From positions 7,149,547 through 7,213,546 of the forward strand of contig OZ025210.1 of the NCBI GenBank assembly GCA_964019055.1: a stretch of DNA of 64,000 nucleotides. The letters are read 5' to 3'. A program made the position numbers and the translations under genes. The notes below the pieces were generated by a model. That model ran no database searches. It was not told the DNA's origin and was given only the letters and a program-made list of their open reading frames with translations. Positions 51,033-63,691 of this stretch are shown here, piece after piece. How positions within the stretch are numbered: position 1 is the first letter of the stretch; every line of letters starts with the position of its first letter. This stretch comes from Anthopleura xanthogrammica. Taxonomy: Eukaryota; Cnidaria; Anthozoa; Actiniaria; Actiniidae.

Positions 51033-53760
51033 ATGAAGAAAGTATACGCTCCCTTATTGATATTTTCATTCGTTTTATTCTGTTGTTACATTCCTGCAAC
51101 GATACCATTGGTGATTAGAGGTCCTTCATCCAGAGAGGCAATATTTGTTGTGCATCTTTCTCATAAGCTGGCAGTGCAGCCTTTCCGGAGCTTTCAAGTG
51201 GAAAACCCTTTTCACTGTGCCTTCAAATGCCTCAAACATGACCAGTGTTTGTCGTTTAACATGGCAGTCAGCTCGAGTGGAGCATCCAAACTCTGTCAAC
51301 TTCTTACTGCTGACGTAAACACCAACCTTCCTTACTTCAGGCCCAGTATGGAATTTAACTTTTATGGGATTGTAGAGAATATGGTATGTGAACTGACTTT
51401 TTGTTTAATTTCGTGCATTTCACCAGTACACTATGTTTAATAGGGTTTAATTATAAATAGTTTAGTTCCAGATATTGGGAGGAGTGGATCTCATACATAG
51501 AGGATATTACATGGTCGCGCGGAGATACGAAGTTTTTCTTTCAGTGTTGATATTATCTACCACGAGTGAGCGCAGCGAACGAGTCAGAGATAATATCAGC
51601 ACAAGAAGATAAAATTCGTATCTCCAAGCGGCCATGTAATGTTCTGTTTATTATATGAAATCTTCAATGAAAAATAATGGAGAATTTTATTTTGGTCGAA
51701 ATTTGACACCACCAGTGTTGATAAAAATCGTATCCCCACTGGCCACTGGTGGGAGTGGGGATATCAATTTTATCATTTTGATGTCACTCAATATCACACT
51801 CTATTTCATATAATAAAAAAGGGTAACCACGTACGGTATGCCAGTATTAACATGAAAGAAATGAGAAAGTTTTTTCTTAGATTATTTGGTTTGGCAGCTG
51901 GTTTTGAATCCGAATAGATTAACTCTGTACTGATATATGGCTTTTCTTTCAAACAAACATATATACATCATATTTATTCATCAGAAAGCTGAAAAATTAA
52001 TGCGTCTAGCTAAATGCCTTAAGGCAAAGTCGCACGGTTTAAAACATCACGACAGAACCAAATCTTCATGAAAACCGCTTTGGCTTTTTTTCTTTCTTTA
52101 TTTTTTGCTCTATATATCTCCAGTTCTTCAGCTTCTTGATTTTTCTTCTTCTTACTTCTTCTTCTTCTTTTTCTTATCTTTCTTCTCTTATTCTTATATA
52201 TATATATATTTTTTTATTTTGTTTCAATCTCTTTCTAGGCAGTACGTCAAAATGGAATTCAAAACACCTGCAAAGCAGCACAAAATAGTGGTAATATGTG
52301 ATTAATTACTTTGTGATCAAATAGCAAAAAAAAAGACATACTAGCTAACTTAATAATAATAATAATAATTAACATTTATATCCAGCTGTACGAAAAACTA
52401 AGCGCGAAAAGGATTGTTGTTGTAATTCAAGCGGCCCTCGCCCGAGTCTTAAAAGTCATATATCTCACAGAATTTGAGGAGATGGATCGCAAAGATTTAC
52501 TTTAATTTTTTAAACAACACGTATACTTCAACTTTTTTTCTCTAAATTCTTTGAAACGCGTGTTTTTGTATTGGGAAGAGACTTGGAGCAAGGGCCGCTT
52601 GGCTAAGCATCGAAGCGCGCTGTGATTGGACGGTTCGTGCGTGCTCCGGACACCTGGATAGCGCCATTTCCGGAAGCTCAATGGCGCTTTACAAAGATTA
52701 CTGAAAGGAACTATGCTATGCTGATAAAATGAATACACGCTTTTCTAAAAGACGAATTAAAAAATTATGCTGTATTATGCTATGATATAAGACTATAATA
52801 TAAATATATCAAATATATCTTGACATACTGCCTTAATATATCTTGACTAACTTGACATACTGGACATACTATTGACTGGGACTCTGTTACAGGCATTGCA
52901 TACTGCACTAACTACCATCAACGTCTTTCACTTGAGAGTTGGTTCATCAACTTAGAACAAAACCACTTAACCGCAGCAACCTCTACCGGCACCCTACAAA
53001 AGACTCATCCATGACCTCAAACAGACCGATGACGCTACCGAAGAACAATCGACTATCACTTTGTGATAACACTTACGCTACCTAACACCAAAAGACCATT
53101 ATTTGCGACAATAGCGACGCGACTATAACCAATAGCGACTAATTACTGTTTATGTTGCAACCGCACCACCACAGCTATGGTTACCATCCACTGTCTTTCA
53201 TTCACCACTGAACTCTGAAGATGCTTGCTTGCTTGCTTGTTTCTTTCTTTGCCACATAAATATAGGTGCTAAAATACCCAAATACCTTACTGAAAAAATC
53301 CTTGTCATCATCGTTTTTTCTAGAGTGGATTAAACTTAACTCCAATCCAGTTCATGTCGAGGCCAGGAATGACAAATTCGGTACATTCAATGCCAATCAG
53401 TCGGGTCAAATCTTGAAGTTCAAGCTCGTCTATATCTCTGGTGGGATGTCATGCTGGATCACTGAGCCCGGCTATGAGATCACAAAGTTTGGCTGTGGTC
53501 CTAACCTTGCAGTTTTCATCACCAACACGTCTAACCAAATCATCTCCCCAAACCCATCATACGTAACACCATATGCGAACTACAATCTCTCAGGATTTAC
53601 AAGCAATGACCCAGAAATAATCCTGCCCGAGATAGACCCACCACTACACGTGACAGCAGGACAAGAGTTCAGGCTGTGGTATGGAGAAGACCTTATCAAT
53701 AGTTATGAAGACGACAACGTAGGCACATTGGATGTTGATGTTTATGCACTTTATAAATAA
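51033..53760 (+). CDS. Secreted PAN protein, copy C, with a short linker exon in place of EGF
   Basis: Exons 51033-51383, 52239-52290 and 53324-53760 (279 aa). The first exon has a signal peptide (LLIFSFVLFCCYIPATIPL) and a PAN/apple-like domain with HCAFKCLKHDQCLSFNMAV and SKLCQLL. The last exon is the same C-terminal domain as in A, B and D, but its middle differs (NTSNQIISPNPSYV). No EGF exon was found. The 52-nt exon between AG (52237-52238) and GTAATA (52291) has exactly the 0-to-1 phase required and encodes AVRQNGIQNTCKAAQNS, with one Cys. It is placed on phase and splice sites only and is the least certain part. Gene C lies outside the B/D duplication and is the most diverged N-terminus. 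Confidence 0.7.
51521..51625. repeat. Fold-back MITE in intron 1 of gene C
   Basis: GGAGATACGAA and GTTGATATTATC at the left are mirrored by GATAATATCAGCAC and TTCGTATCTCC at the right, around ACGAGTGAGCGCAGCGAACG. A second mirrored pair (TATTATATGAAAT / ATTTCATATAATA) encloses the following 170 bp. Confidence 0.7.
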
Positions 53761-54500
53761 CATGGTTAAATGATAAAACTCTCAATCCAGGATACTTTAT
53801 TTTTGTCTAAACCGGCTACATTTACCAAGCTACGAATTCCATCTTTTGACATTCCAAGAATATTAACTATTTTGTAGATGATGTTATTATCTTTCCCATT
53901 CAAACAAAATCTACCTTCGGAGTTGTTATTTAAGCACTTTTAAGTTAACATTTTTGAACTCCTACCCTGCTTGCAGAGGTCTTTTTCTGCCCTCCATCCT
54001 GCCGCTCAGCCCTACGGAGGGGAAGAAAAATAACCTTTGCTTTCAGGGTATTGAACCCCCCTCCTCCCCTCTCAAAAAGGTCCCCATGGATCAGGAAAGC
54101 CATTGAGTAGAAGTTTATTTAGAATGGATCATCTTTAAGGGTTATGGCAAACAGCTAAAATAAACCTTTATCATAATCATCATATTTATTCAAATTTCCT
54201 GGGAGACGAGGAAAAAGGAAATGGAGATTGTACGCCATGGAAGGTAGGTTACGGGGGAGGGGGGGGGGGAAGGGTTACCAAATTAAAACTTAATGTCAGT
54301 TTGTTGCCTTATATTACATGTTGTTATGTTACATTATATATGGTTATTATATGTCCAACAGGGACGTTGCCAGGATTTTGCCTTACTAAGGGGAGGCCCA
54401 AAACCCGTTTTCACAACATCAACCAAAAAAGCGGCAAACCAAAAAAAAACGGCCAACAAAAATAACGGCCAACAAAAAAAGAAACGGTCGACAAAAAGAA
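53761..54500. other. Region between gene C and block D
   Basis: No gene seen. Contains a G-run near 54251-54270 and an A-rich stretch at 54420-54500 with repeated CGGCCAACAAAAA. Confidence 0.45.
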
Positions 54501-54856
54501 GATCTTATGTAACTTATTATTATAAACAATTGCAAATTATGAAATGAACTACTTTCTAATGAGGTTTGTCAGCTCTTTGTGCGACATCAGCGGGGATCGA
54601 GTAGGGTTCAAGGTGATAATGAAAAACAAAGCAATTTCAGCAGATTCAATAAAAACAAAAAAAGTAAGTCAAACAATAAGTTACTCTTAAATATTATTAT
54701 ACAATTTACTTCGTGAAACTTAAAGAAATTTCGAAAACATTCTTAAATTGTGGGACTGATATTGTTAATAATTGGCGTTACAATAAAAAATTCTAATTCA
54801 GAGGAGAGCACTGAGGAGAGGAGAAAGGAGGAGAATTTGTCCAATTCGTGAAGTAA

Positions 54857-55640
54857 TATTTCAAAAATGAGTACGAGTGTTTCATTAGGGTTTCTAAACA
54901 CGAGAAAACATTTTATTGTTTTCGAGTGTTTGGAAACCCTAATGAAACACGAAGCACGAGTTTTTGGAATGACTTCTCAATCGAGAAAATAATTCATTAT
55001 GCAGGAATGGAGATAGTTCTTTATACTATAGTACGTCATTCATTATGTTGCCTGGGATTATGAGAGTTTTTTTGAATTCCTCTCGTGCGGAATTTAGTCG
55101 ATTTCAAAATACTGTAGGGCTTATAAGGAGTGTTACGGAGTGCTCACTGGAGTGAAGCAGTTGTGTTTTCTTAAGTGTAATTTCTGATCAATATATGCAG
55201 AGTATTTGGTGGCGTGGGAATAAAAATTTTATGCAACACTAGTTTGCCAACGAATTCACCAATAGCTCAGCTGGTATAACGAGGGACTTCAACTCCAAGA
55301 TTCGCAGGTTCAAGTCTCGGTAACGTCGGAAAAAAAAAGAAAAAAAATGTAAATTAGGTACTACTAGTTAGATAGACAGAAAGATAGAGGCAAGCGTAGG
55401 GGAAATACAGAGGGAGGTTGGTAACTAGGGGATAGTAAGGGGATAATTCTTTTGAGATTTCCCACCATTATGTAGATTTAGAAGCATTTTCATCACTAGT
55501 GATTAAAATATTTCAAACACCGGCCAACCTATAATCGTGTTTCATTGGGGTTTCAAACCCATACACGTGGTACGAATGGTGCGCTCACATTGGTTGATTA
55601 GTTCATGAATTATTGATGAGTTTGAGAAGTGATAGATCAA
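54857..55640. repeat. Block D-specific insertion with tRNA-like SINE
   Basis: Absent from block B. Bounded by near-identical GAAGTRATA..TCAAAAAYGAGTAC sequence on both sides, so it may have arisen by local duplication. It includes an inverted repeat near 54880-54965 and a tRNA-like segment at about 55255-55325 (TAGCTCAGCTGGTATAACG, then GGTTCAAGTC) with an A-rich tail. Confidence 0.6.
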
Positions 55641-55929
55641 AAACGAGTACGAGTGTTTCATCAGGGTTCCAAACACCGAAAAGCTAAGGAAAGCAGGAGG
55701 AGGTAGGCTGGTTCATTACCTTGTTCAGCTTATGAATTTTTAATTAGTTTGAGAACGTAAAATCATTTAGTGCATATATATACGGATTTCAAAACATAAA
55801 GTAAAAAATCCAGTCTGTATTTCGATCTTTGAGATTTTTTCTACCTTCACGATTAGGATGTTTCTAAGACTGATCATCTTTTCAGGATTTTTTACAAAAC
55901 CTATACGTAAACTAAATATGAACTAAACT

Positions 55930-56275
55930 TTTTTTTGAGGATTTTTCATCTCTTGGTCCGAAACCAGTTAACATCGAGTAGGGTTCAAGGTGACATTGAA
56001 AAACAAATCAAGCAGATTCAATAAAAACAAAAAGTAATAAGTTATGATAATCATTGTTATACAATTCACTTTATGAAACTAAAAGAAAGTTCGAAAACAT
56101 TTTTATGAGGATTTTTCATCTCTTGGTCCGAAACCGGTTAACATCGAGTAGGGTTCAAGGTGACATTGAAAAACGAATCAAGCAGATTCAATAAAAACAA
56201 AAAGTAATAAGTTATAATAAACATTGTTATACAATTCACTTTATGAAATTAATAGAAAGTTCGAAAACATTCTTA
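55930..56275. repeat. 172-bp minisatellite, block D (2 units)
   Basis: Two units of the same 172-bp sequence found about four times in block B; units start near 55935 and 56103. Confidence 0.88.
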
Positions 56276-56765
56276 AATTGTGAAAGTGATTGAGGGCTTA
56301 TTGGTAATGCAATGAAAATATTGCCATATATGGTAAAAGGATGTAAGTAATAGAATCTGTTTGTCAAAGAAAAACAAAACAATTAACTGTTTCATCAACC
56401 AAAATACTATATTTTTGGAAATCTTTAAGATTTTTTAGCGGGAATCCTGTGGATTGCAAGGATTAAACTAAGGTAGACACAGTTATTAGAATCTCTGCCA
56501 CAGAAATCCCGATCCCAAAGAACCCCAAATAAAAAAAATGAGACCCTTGTTAAGGATGCTTTTTAACTTTGTAGTGTCGGGAGTCAGTTGCAGTACCACA
56601 CCACTGAACAATAACCAAAGTAGAAGTTTATTATTAATATTATCCATTTTTATTGGAAATTACTTGAACGAAAACTTAATTATCATCATCTAAACACTTT
56701 GTTCAAAAAAGAATATTCGAGAAAATTTATAAAACCTCAAAATATAAACAACTGATGTTTGTCTG

Positions 56766-56802
56766 TATAAATGGAACAATGTTCACATAGAGATTCATTC
56801 AC
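56766..56802 (+). promoter_or_regulatory. Core promoter of PAN-EGF gene D
   Basis: TATAAAT at 56766-56772 and initiator-like TCATTC about 30 bp downstream, as at genes A and B. Confidence 0.5.
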
Positions 56803-56861
56803 TTTGTCTACGTTGAAGCTTAAAGGTAAAATATCATTTTTGAAACAGACGCCATCTAAAG

Positions 56862-59483
56862 ATGAAGCCCCCAAGACTCTCTACTTTGCTGTTTCTGTTG
56901 TCTATTTTGTTCTACTGGTTTCCACCTTCAATCCAGTTCCTTGCTCGTGGTCGTTTCCTCAAACAAGCACGATTCGTTATCGATGTTCTTCACCAGCTGT
57001 CCACCACACCGCTTCAGATCTACAACGTCAGTAACTCGATTGACTGTACGTTCAAATGCATTGAACATGACCAGTGTTTGTCGTTTAACATAGCGGTCAA
57101 TTCTACTGGAGGATTCAAACTCTGTCAACTTTTTTCTGTTGACAAGTACAGCCCTGGTATCAGCCACATGACGCCAAGCACTCAGTTTCATTATCACTTC
57201 ATTGATGTGCAAATGGTAAGTAGAAAATATTGTTCACTTTGATTTTTATATTTCAATGACTCTTTTTCAAGGAAATGGTTCTTCATTTGCATGATCCAAT
57301 GAAACGATATATTAAACGCCATATATAGGTTGATTGAACTATGCAAAACAAATTCATACTAAAATCAATGACTGATCACGAAGAATCAAACTATACGGAC
57401 CTATCGTTTAATAGCAGGCTGCGCATTTACCAACTCAGCCACACTTGCTCCTAATTTATGTCTACTTGGGATAACGCATGCATAACAAATCACTAAAACT
57501 AGCCTCAGGTTCAAAAAATAGTGTTTCCTTGCTTCCTTGTTTCCTTGCCTCCTTGTCTTCTTGCTTTCTTGCTTTCTTGCTTCCTTGCTTCCTTGCTTCC
57601 TTGCTTCCTTGCTTCCTTGCTTCCTTGCTTCCTTGCTTCCTTGCTTCCTTGCTTCCTTGCTTCCTTGCTTCCTTGCTTCCTTGCTTCCTTGCTTCCTTGC
57701 TTCCTTGCTTCCTTGCTTCCTTGCTTCCTTGATTGCTTCCTTGCTTCCTTGCTTCCTTGCTTCCTTGCTTCCTTGCTTCCTTGCTTCCTTGCTTCCTTGC
57801 TTCCTTGCTTCCTTGCTTCCTTGCTTCCTTGCTTCCTTGCTTCCTTGCTTCCTTGCTTCCTTGCTTCCTTGCTTCCTTGCTTCCTTGCTTCCTTGCTTCC
57901 TTGCTTCCTTGCTTCCTTGCTTCCTTGCTTCCTTGCTTCCTTGCTTCCTTGCTTCCTTGCTTGCTTGCTTGCTTGCTTTCTTGCTTCCTTGCTTCCTTGC
58001 TTCCTTGCTTCCTTGCTTCCTTGCTTCCTTGCTTCCTTGCTTCCTTGCTTCCTTGCTTCCTTGCTTCCTTGCTTCCTTGCTTCCTTGCTTCCTTGCTTCC
58101 TTGCTTCCTTGCTTCCTTGCTTCCTTGCTTGCTTGCTTCCTTGCTTGCTTGCTTCCTTGCTTCCTTGCTTCCTTGCTTCCTTGCTTCCTTGCTTCCTTGC
58201 TTCCTTGCTTCCTTGCTTCCTTGCTTCCTTGCTTCCTTGCTTCCTTGCTTCCTTGCTTCCTTGCTTCCTTGATTGCTTCCTTGATTGCTTCCTTGCTTCC
58301 TTGCTTCCTTGCTTCCTTGCTTCCTTGCTTCCTTGCTTCCTTGCTTCCTTGCTTCCTTGCTTCCTTGCTTCCTTGCTTCCTTGCTTCCTTGCTTCCTTGC
58401 TTCCTTGATTGCTTCCTTGATTGCTTCCTTGCTTCCTTGCTTCCTTGCTTCCTTGCTTCCTTGCTTCCTTGCTTCCTTGCTTCCTTGCTTCCTTGCTTCC
58501 TTGCTTCCTTGCTTCCTTGCTTCCTTGCTTCCTTGATTGCTTCCTTGCTTCCTTGCTTCCTTGCTTCCTTGCTTCCTTGCTTCCTTGCTTCCTTGCTTCC
58601 TTGCTTCCTTGCTTCCTTGCTTCCTTGCTTCCTTGCTTCCTTGCTTCCTTGCTTCCTTGCTTCCTTGCTTCCTTGCTTGCTTGCTTCCTTGCTTCCTTGC
58701 TTCCTTGCTTCCTTGCTTCCTTGCTTCCTTGCTTCCTTGCTTCCTTGCTTCCTTGCTTCCTTGCTTCCTTGCTTCCTTGCTTCCTTGCTTCCTTGCTTCC
58801 TTGCTTCCTTGCTTCCTTGCTTCCTTGCTTCCTTGCTTCCTTGCTTCCTTGCTTCCTTGCTTCCTTGCTTCCTTGCTTCCTTGCTTCCTTGCTTCCTTGC
58901 TTCCTTGCTTCCTTGCTTCCTTGCTTCCTTGCTTCCTTGCTTCCTTGATTGCTTCCTTGCTTCCTTGCTTCCTTGCTTCCTTGCTTCCTTGCTTCCTTGC
59001 TTCCTTGATTGCTTCCTTGCTTCCTTGCTTCCTTGCTTCCTTGCTTCCTTGCTTCCTTGCTTCCTTGCTTCCTTGCTTCCTTGCTTCCTTGCTTCCTTGC
59101 TTCCTTGCTTCCTTGCTTCCTTGCTTCCTTGCTTCCTTGCTTCCTTGCTTCCTTGCTTCCTTGCTTCCTTGCTTCCTTGCTTCCTTGCTTCCTTGCTTCC
59201 TTGCTTCCTTGCTTCCTTGCTTCCTTGCTTCCTTGCTTCCTTGCTTCCTTGCTTCCTTGCTTCCTTGATTGCTTGCTTGCTTGCTTGCTTGCTTTCTTGC
59301 TTGCTTGCTTCCTTGCTTGCTTCCTTGCTTGCTTGCTTCCTTGCTTCCTTGCTTCCTTGCTTCCTTGCTTCCTTGCTTCCTTGCTTGCTTGCTTGCTTGC
59401 TTTCTTGCTTCCTTGCTTCCTTGCTTCCTTGCTTCCTTGCTTCCTTGCTTCCTTGCTTCCTTGCTTCCTTGCTTCCTTGCTTC

Positions 59484-59514
<31 letters not shown>

Positions 59515-61245
59515 TCTTGCTTCCTTGCTTCCTTGCTTCCTTGCTTCCTTGCTTCCTTGCTTCCTTGCTTCCTTGCTTCCTTGCTTCCTTGCTTCCTTGC
59601 TTCCTTGCTTCCTTGCTTCCTTGCTTCCTTGCTTCCTTGCTTCCTTGCTTCCTTGCTTCCTTGCTTCCTTGCTTCCTTGCTTCCTTGCTTCCTTGCTTCC
59701 TTGCTTCCTTGCTTCCTTGCTTCCTTGCTTCCTTGCTTCCTTGCTTCCTTGCTTCCTTGCTTCCTTGCTTCATTTTGTTTACTTGCTTTCTTTTCATTTT
59801 GACAGGAACGAGACGTGCTCAACCCTTGCAGGAATGGGAGAACGTTGCATTTGTTTTATTGGACTGGCAATTACAAGTGTGAATGTCCACAGAATATCGA
59901 AGGAAAACACTGTGGTAAGTGATATCTAAGATAAACAGTTGTTCGCATAGCGCTCAATATCAAACATACATAGTTTATTTTATGCTGATCCCAAAGCCCC
60001 AAAAACTTTAAATTATTTAGGGCATGTGAACGAGCTTGATATTAGAGAGTGAACACATTCAAACTTTCTCTAATCTCTTCATCAGTATTCTGTGTTAAGA
60101 GCTTCTTTTACATTTATTTTTCCGGCTTGATATTTATCAATTTGTGTTACCTAGCTCGATTAGTTTCTTAGTTACTCTAGGTAATCAATATCCTTAGTTA
60201 ATTTCAGTTCATTAATTAATTTCATCATTATGTAAATTTTTGGTGGTATAAATAAACTATTTTTGCTATTGGGGTAACATTGGATAACATAAGAAATCAC
60301 TTACTGTGCTACGCGCCGTATCGTGAACACTTCCACAAGTTTTTTTATTTATTTTTTGACAACTTTTTGACATCTTTTTGACAACTTTTAATTGTGCTCT
60401 TTACCACTGACAATAAGTTATCGGCGCTTCACTGTTTCGATAGGCAGAGTAACTGTTTGTGTATCGATGTATGTTGCATCAAAGTGAAGCGCTGATATCT
60501 AATTGGTTAGCGGCAAAGAACACAATTTAAAGTCGTCGAAAAGATGTCCAAAAAAATCAAAAACTTTTGGAAGTGTTCACGGTAGAGCGCGTAGCATTTC
60601 ACATATTCAAAACTCCCATAAATTTGGTCATTTTTTAGCTTCTTGTTCAATTGCTTATTTATTTGTCTACCTGTTTGCAAGTTGGCTTCCAATGCTTACT
60701 TTGCTTAAAAGTTTTGATATATCTTTTGACGATGTATATTTAGAGTCCGATTTGTATTGGTCTACAGCATCAGTACTATATTTTCCAATTGTTTTTTTCT
60801 AGATCTAGAGTTGATTAAACTTAACTCCAATCCAGTTCATGTCGGGGCCAGGAATGACACATTTGGTACATTCAGAGCCAATCAGTCGGGTCAAATCTTG
60901 AAGTTCAAGCTCGTCTATATCTCTGGTGGGATGTCATGCTGGAACACTGAGCCCGGCTATGAGATCACAAAGCTTGGCTGTGGCACTAATATTGCAATGT
61001 ACATTACCAACCAAACAAACGACGTTGTTTCTCCAGGCCCTGAGCACGTCAACTCTTGGATGGGTTACTCTCTCCCAGGATTTACAAGCAATGACACAGA
61101 AATAATCCTGCCTGAGATAGACCCGCCATTACAAGTAACAGCAGGACAAGAGTTCAGGCTGTGGTATGGAGAAGATCTTGTCAATCATTATGAAGACGAC
61201 AACGTAGGCACATTGGACGCTGATGTTTACGCGTTTTATAATTAG
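56862..61245 (+). CDS. Secreted PAN-EGF protein, copy D
   Basis: Exons 56862-57215, 59806-59914 and 60809-61245 (299 aa), phases 0 and 1, the same architecture as copy B. Signal peptide, PAN/apple-like domain with all four Cys (CTFKCIEHDQC, KLCQLF), EGF-like exon with CRNGGT and CECP, and the C-terminal domain. The first residue pair of the last exon is EL in place of EW (A, C) or GW (B), since TGG has become TTG. Its acceptor has two tandem AG choices (60801-60802 and 60807-60808); only the second matches the phase and the paralogues. ATTAAA is at 61251-61256. Intron 1 contains the 2.25-kb satellite. Confidence 0.82.
57524..59771. repeat. CTTCCTTG satellite in intron 1 of gene D
   Basis: About 280 octamer units with GATTGCTTC, CTTGCTTG and CTTTCTTG variants that form higher-order spacing. 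It ends about 35 bp before the EGF exon acceptor and is three times the length of the block B array. All six frames are open only because of the 8-nt period. Confidence 0.97.
60319..60583. mobile_element. Inverted-repeat element in intron 2 of gene D
   Basis: CGTGAACACTTCCACAAGTT at the left pairs with AACTTTTGGAAGTGTTCACG at the right, and GGCGCTTCACTG with CAGTGAAGCGC inside. It is absent from gene B, where a different insertion (about 47713-47935) occupies the same site. Confidence 0.75.
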
Positions 61246-61809
61246 ATTGAATTAAAGATGCATATTTCAAAGAAGGTTGTCGACGTGATAAGCGATAAGA
61301 GAAAGGTCATTCCAATATCCAAGAATAGCGGGAATTACTCGAGTTTCTGCTGCCTTATTTAGAGAGCTTAAGATTCGCGTTTTTTTCTCCTGCAAACGGC
61401 AAACGTGACCAAGTTTTCTTCGTTTTCCTGTATTTTACTTTACCTTTTGCAAACTTTCTTAACAAAAAGAAATATTATTTTGTTTATCTACGACTTGGAG
61501 ATTTTGCGATTCCTTTTTACTAATTTTAAAGAACTTTTCACTGGTCAACTGACGTTTCACTTTTGCCGTAAACGGGATTCTTAAACTCTCTATTCTCGCC
61601 AAGAACACGGAGGTTAGTATTGAGATATATATTTTGTCTATAATACGACAACATTCTTGGAAATAGGTATATACAGAGGAAAAATTCCTTCCTTCTAATT
61701 GGTTAAGAGCAGAGTTAATTCCTTTAAAACACCAGAGCAAATATTTGAAACACTTTTTTTTATTATTTGAAAAGAAAAAACTTTTGTTTTTAATTTGGAA
61801 TCCCAAATA

Positions 61810-62071
61810 TACAGTCAATGTCATTAATGTTGTCCACCAAAAAAGACATTTAAACCAAAGTAAATGTCATGCACGTGATACCTAATACACTCGCTCTAAA
61901 TGCTCGACACCAGCAATCATTGTATAACAGTAGAGTTCATAATTATTATTCTCTGTTCATTGGTACTCATTATAGAGTTTGAAAACAGAATTTATATCGT
62001 TTAAAACAAATAAACAAATCATCACGTGATAAGTCTTTTTTCACAGGACAACCTTTTTGACAATGACTGTA
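61810..62071. mobile_element. Tc1/mariner-like MITE, block D
   Basis: Counterpart of the element at 48895-49162, carried along by the block duplication. Slightly shorter through an internal deletion near 62030. Confidence 0.75.
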
Positions 62072-63432
62072 TATTTGCAGAAACTCATAAGGGGGTTGAA
62101 ACGTGTGACACCATCACCATGCTCCAGAATATTCAGATATAATACTATATTTGGAATGTTAGGCTTGATTCAAGATGGCCGCTTCAATCGCATATCAAAC
62201 TCTTCACAGAATTTACTGGCTTTCAGAGGAAATTTACTGAATTTCTAAATTAACCATTTGAAATATCTGTCTTTAATATTAGTTTTGAGGGTTTTTAAAG
62301 CAAGGGAATGCTATATACTGAGAAGAAATTCATCAGGCGACAAAATATCTGAGTATTCCGGAGCATCGCACCAAAGAAAGGTATATCTCGGTTACACGTT
62401 TCAACCCCCCATTATGAATTTCTCATATCTGTTCATAAATAGTGCTATAATTAGGAAAATAAGCTAAAAGAGATTTTTTTTAAAAGACTCAACTTTTTGG
62501 TATTATCGTCAGACTTTACTCTATCATTAGCTATAAATAGAGATTACTTCATGGAAAGTGCGCGCGTACAGTTGTGAAGTATCAAAAAACGAACAAGCGA
62601 GTCTTCGAGCGCTCGTTAGTTGTTGTTTAATACTTTTTATTTAAGAACTTTTCCACGAGATTAACATCTCGGTCAGCTTTTCCTCCGCTCTACTATTGGT
62701 ATTTCATCGTCTAAACTATATTTTCATCCATGTTTTGAACTCAAACTTTCTAGTTTAGGTCTCACCGAAGTCTTCTTCTTACAAAAGCAACTGAAGCTGC
62801 CTTTCCTTGTTGTTGTTTAAGTTTTCAGTACTTTTGAAGAACTTTTCCAATATATTTACAACTCATGGTCAGGCAGCTTTTTCTCCGCTTTACTATAGGC
62901 AGTTCATCTCTTTGTTTTTTTTCCGTCTAAAATATAGTTTCATTCATGTTTTGAAATAAAAACTTTCTACTTTAGTCGAAAGTCTCACATGAAAGAGCAG
63001 CCCGTTGCTGCCGGCTTCTGATTGGACGTATCGTTTTTCTCACACGTGAAGAAAAGCCGTACGTGGCTTCTGATTGAACGTATCGTTTATCTCACACGTG
63101 AAAAAGCGATACGCGCATTATGATTGGTTGGGAAAAGTGAACGAACGAACATTTATTACACAGGATTAAATAATAATAAATGTATATAATAAATGTGGAT
63201 ACTGTATATCACAGATTAAACCACACCAATATATATATACTCATGCCTTTCCTCTTATTTTGCACTGGTTTTTAAAGTCCCACTACTAACCGTATGGGTT
63301 ATCAATTGTAAATCAAATGTTCTTCACACTATGCAAATAAAAAGCTTGATCAGTAATTTACTAATTGTTTTGGTTTGGACTGTTCTTTTTATGCTTCAAG
63401 CTAGTGCTGCCAATTACAGCATAAATATTTTC

Positions 63433-63530
63433 ATCAGCGTGGAAAGATACTTGTTTATAGAGCATCCTTTGTACTACAGTACACACCGGTCACTACCAAG
63501 AAAATGATAGTAGCGACTGCATTAGTCTCA
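63433..63530 (+). pseudogene. GPCR fragment (intracellular loop 2), block D
   Basis: Same relic as 50709-50805, including the shared 2-bp insertion (CACACCGGTCAC), so it predates the B/D duplication. Encodes the ISVERYL motif before the frameshift. Confidence 0.8.
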
Positions 63531-63691
63531 TCAGTACTTTCATTTTTATATAAGTAAATTGGCAGATTGAATTTTATTATTTACTCATACAAAACTGATG
63601 AGACAAGTTCAAAGGGCCTTGACGACGAAACATCTTCACGACCGTACGTACAAACGTACAAAGCCTAGGGCATCATAAATGGGACGTGATT

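Larger units (their letters stand above)
54501..63691. repeat. Segmental duplication, block D
   Basis: Second copy of block B (43731-50960). It is about 2 kb longer: the satellite is about 1.5 kb longer and an insertion of about 0.8 kb lies at 54857-55640. It ends at GGGACGTGATTT, after which LINE-derived sequence begins. Confidence 0.85.

Noticed and set aside
56771..57034. 87-codon frame over the start of gene D as the real protein
   Set aside because: It overlaps the signal peptide/PAN frame out of phase, has no domain, begins at or before the expected transcription start and is not conserved as an ATG in gene B.
57401..59929. Frames of up to about 800 codons on both strands in intron 1 of gene D
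   Set aside because: Same octamer artefact; the splice sites of gene D bracket the array.
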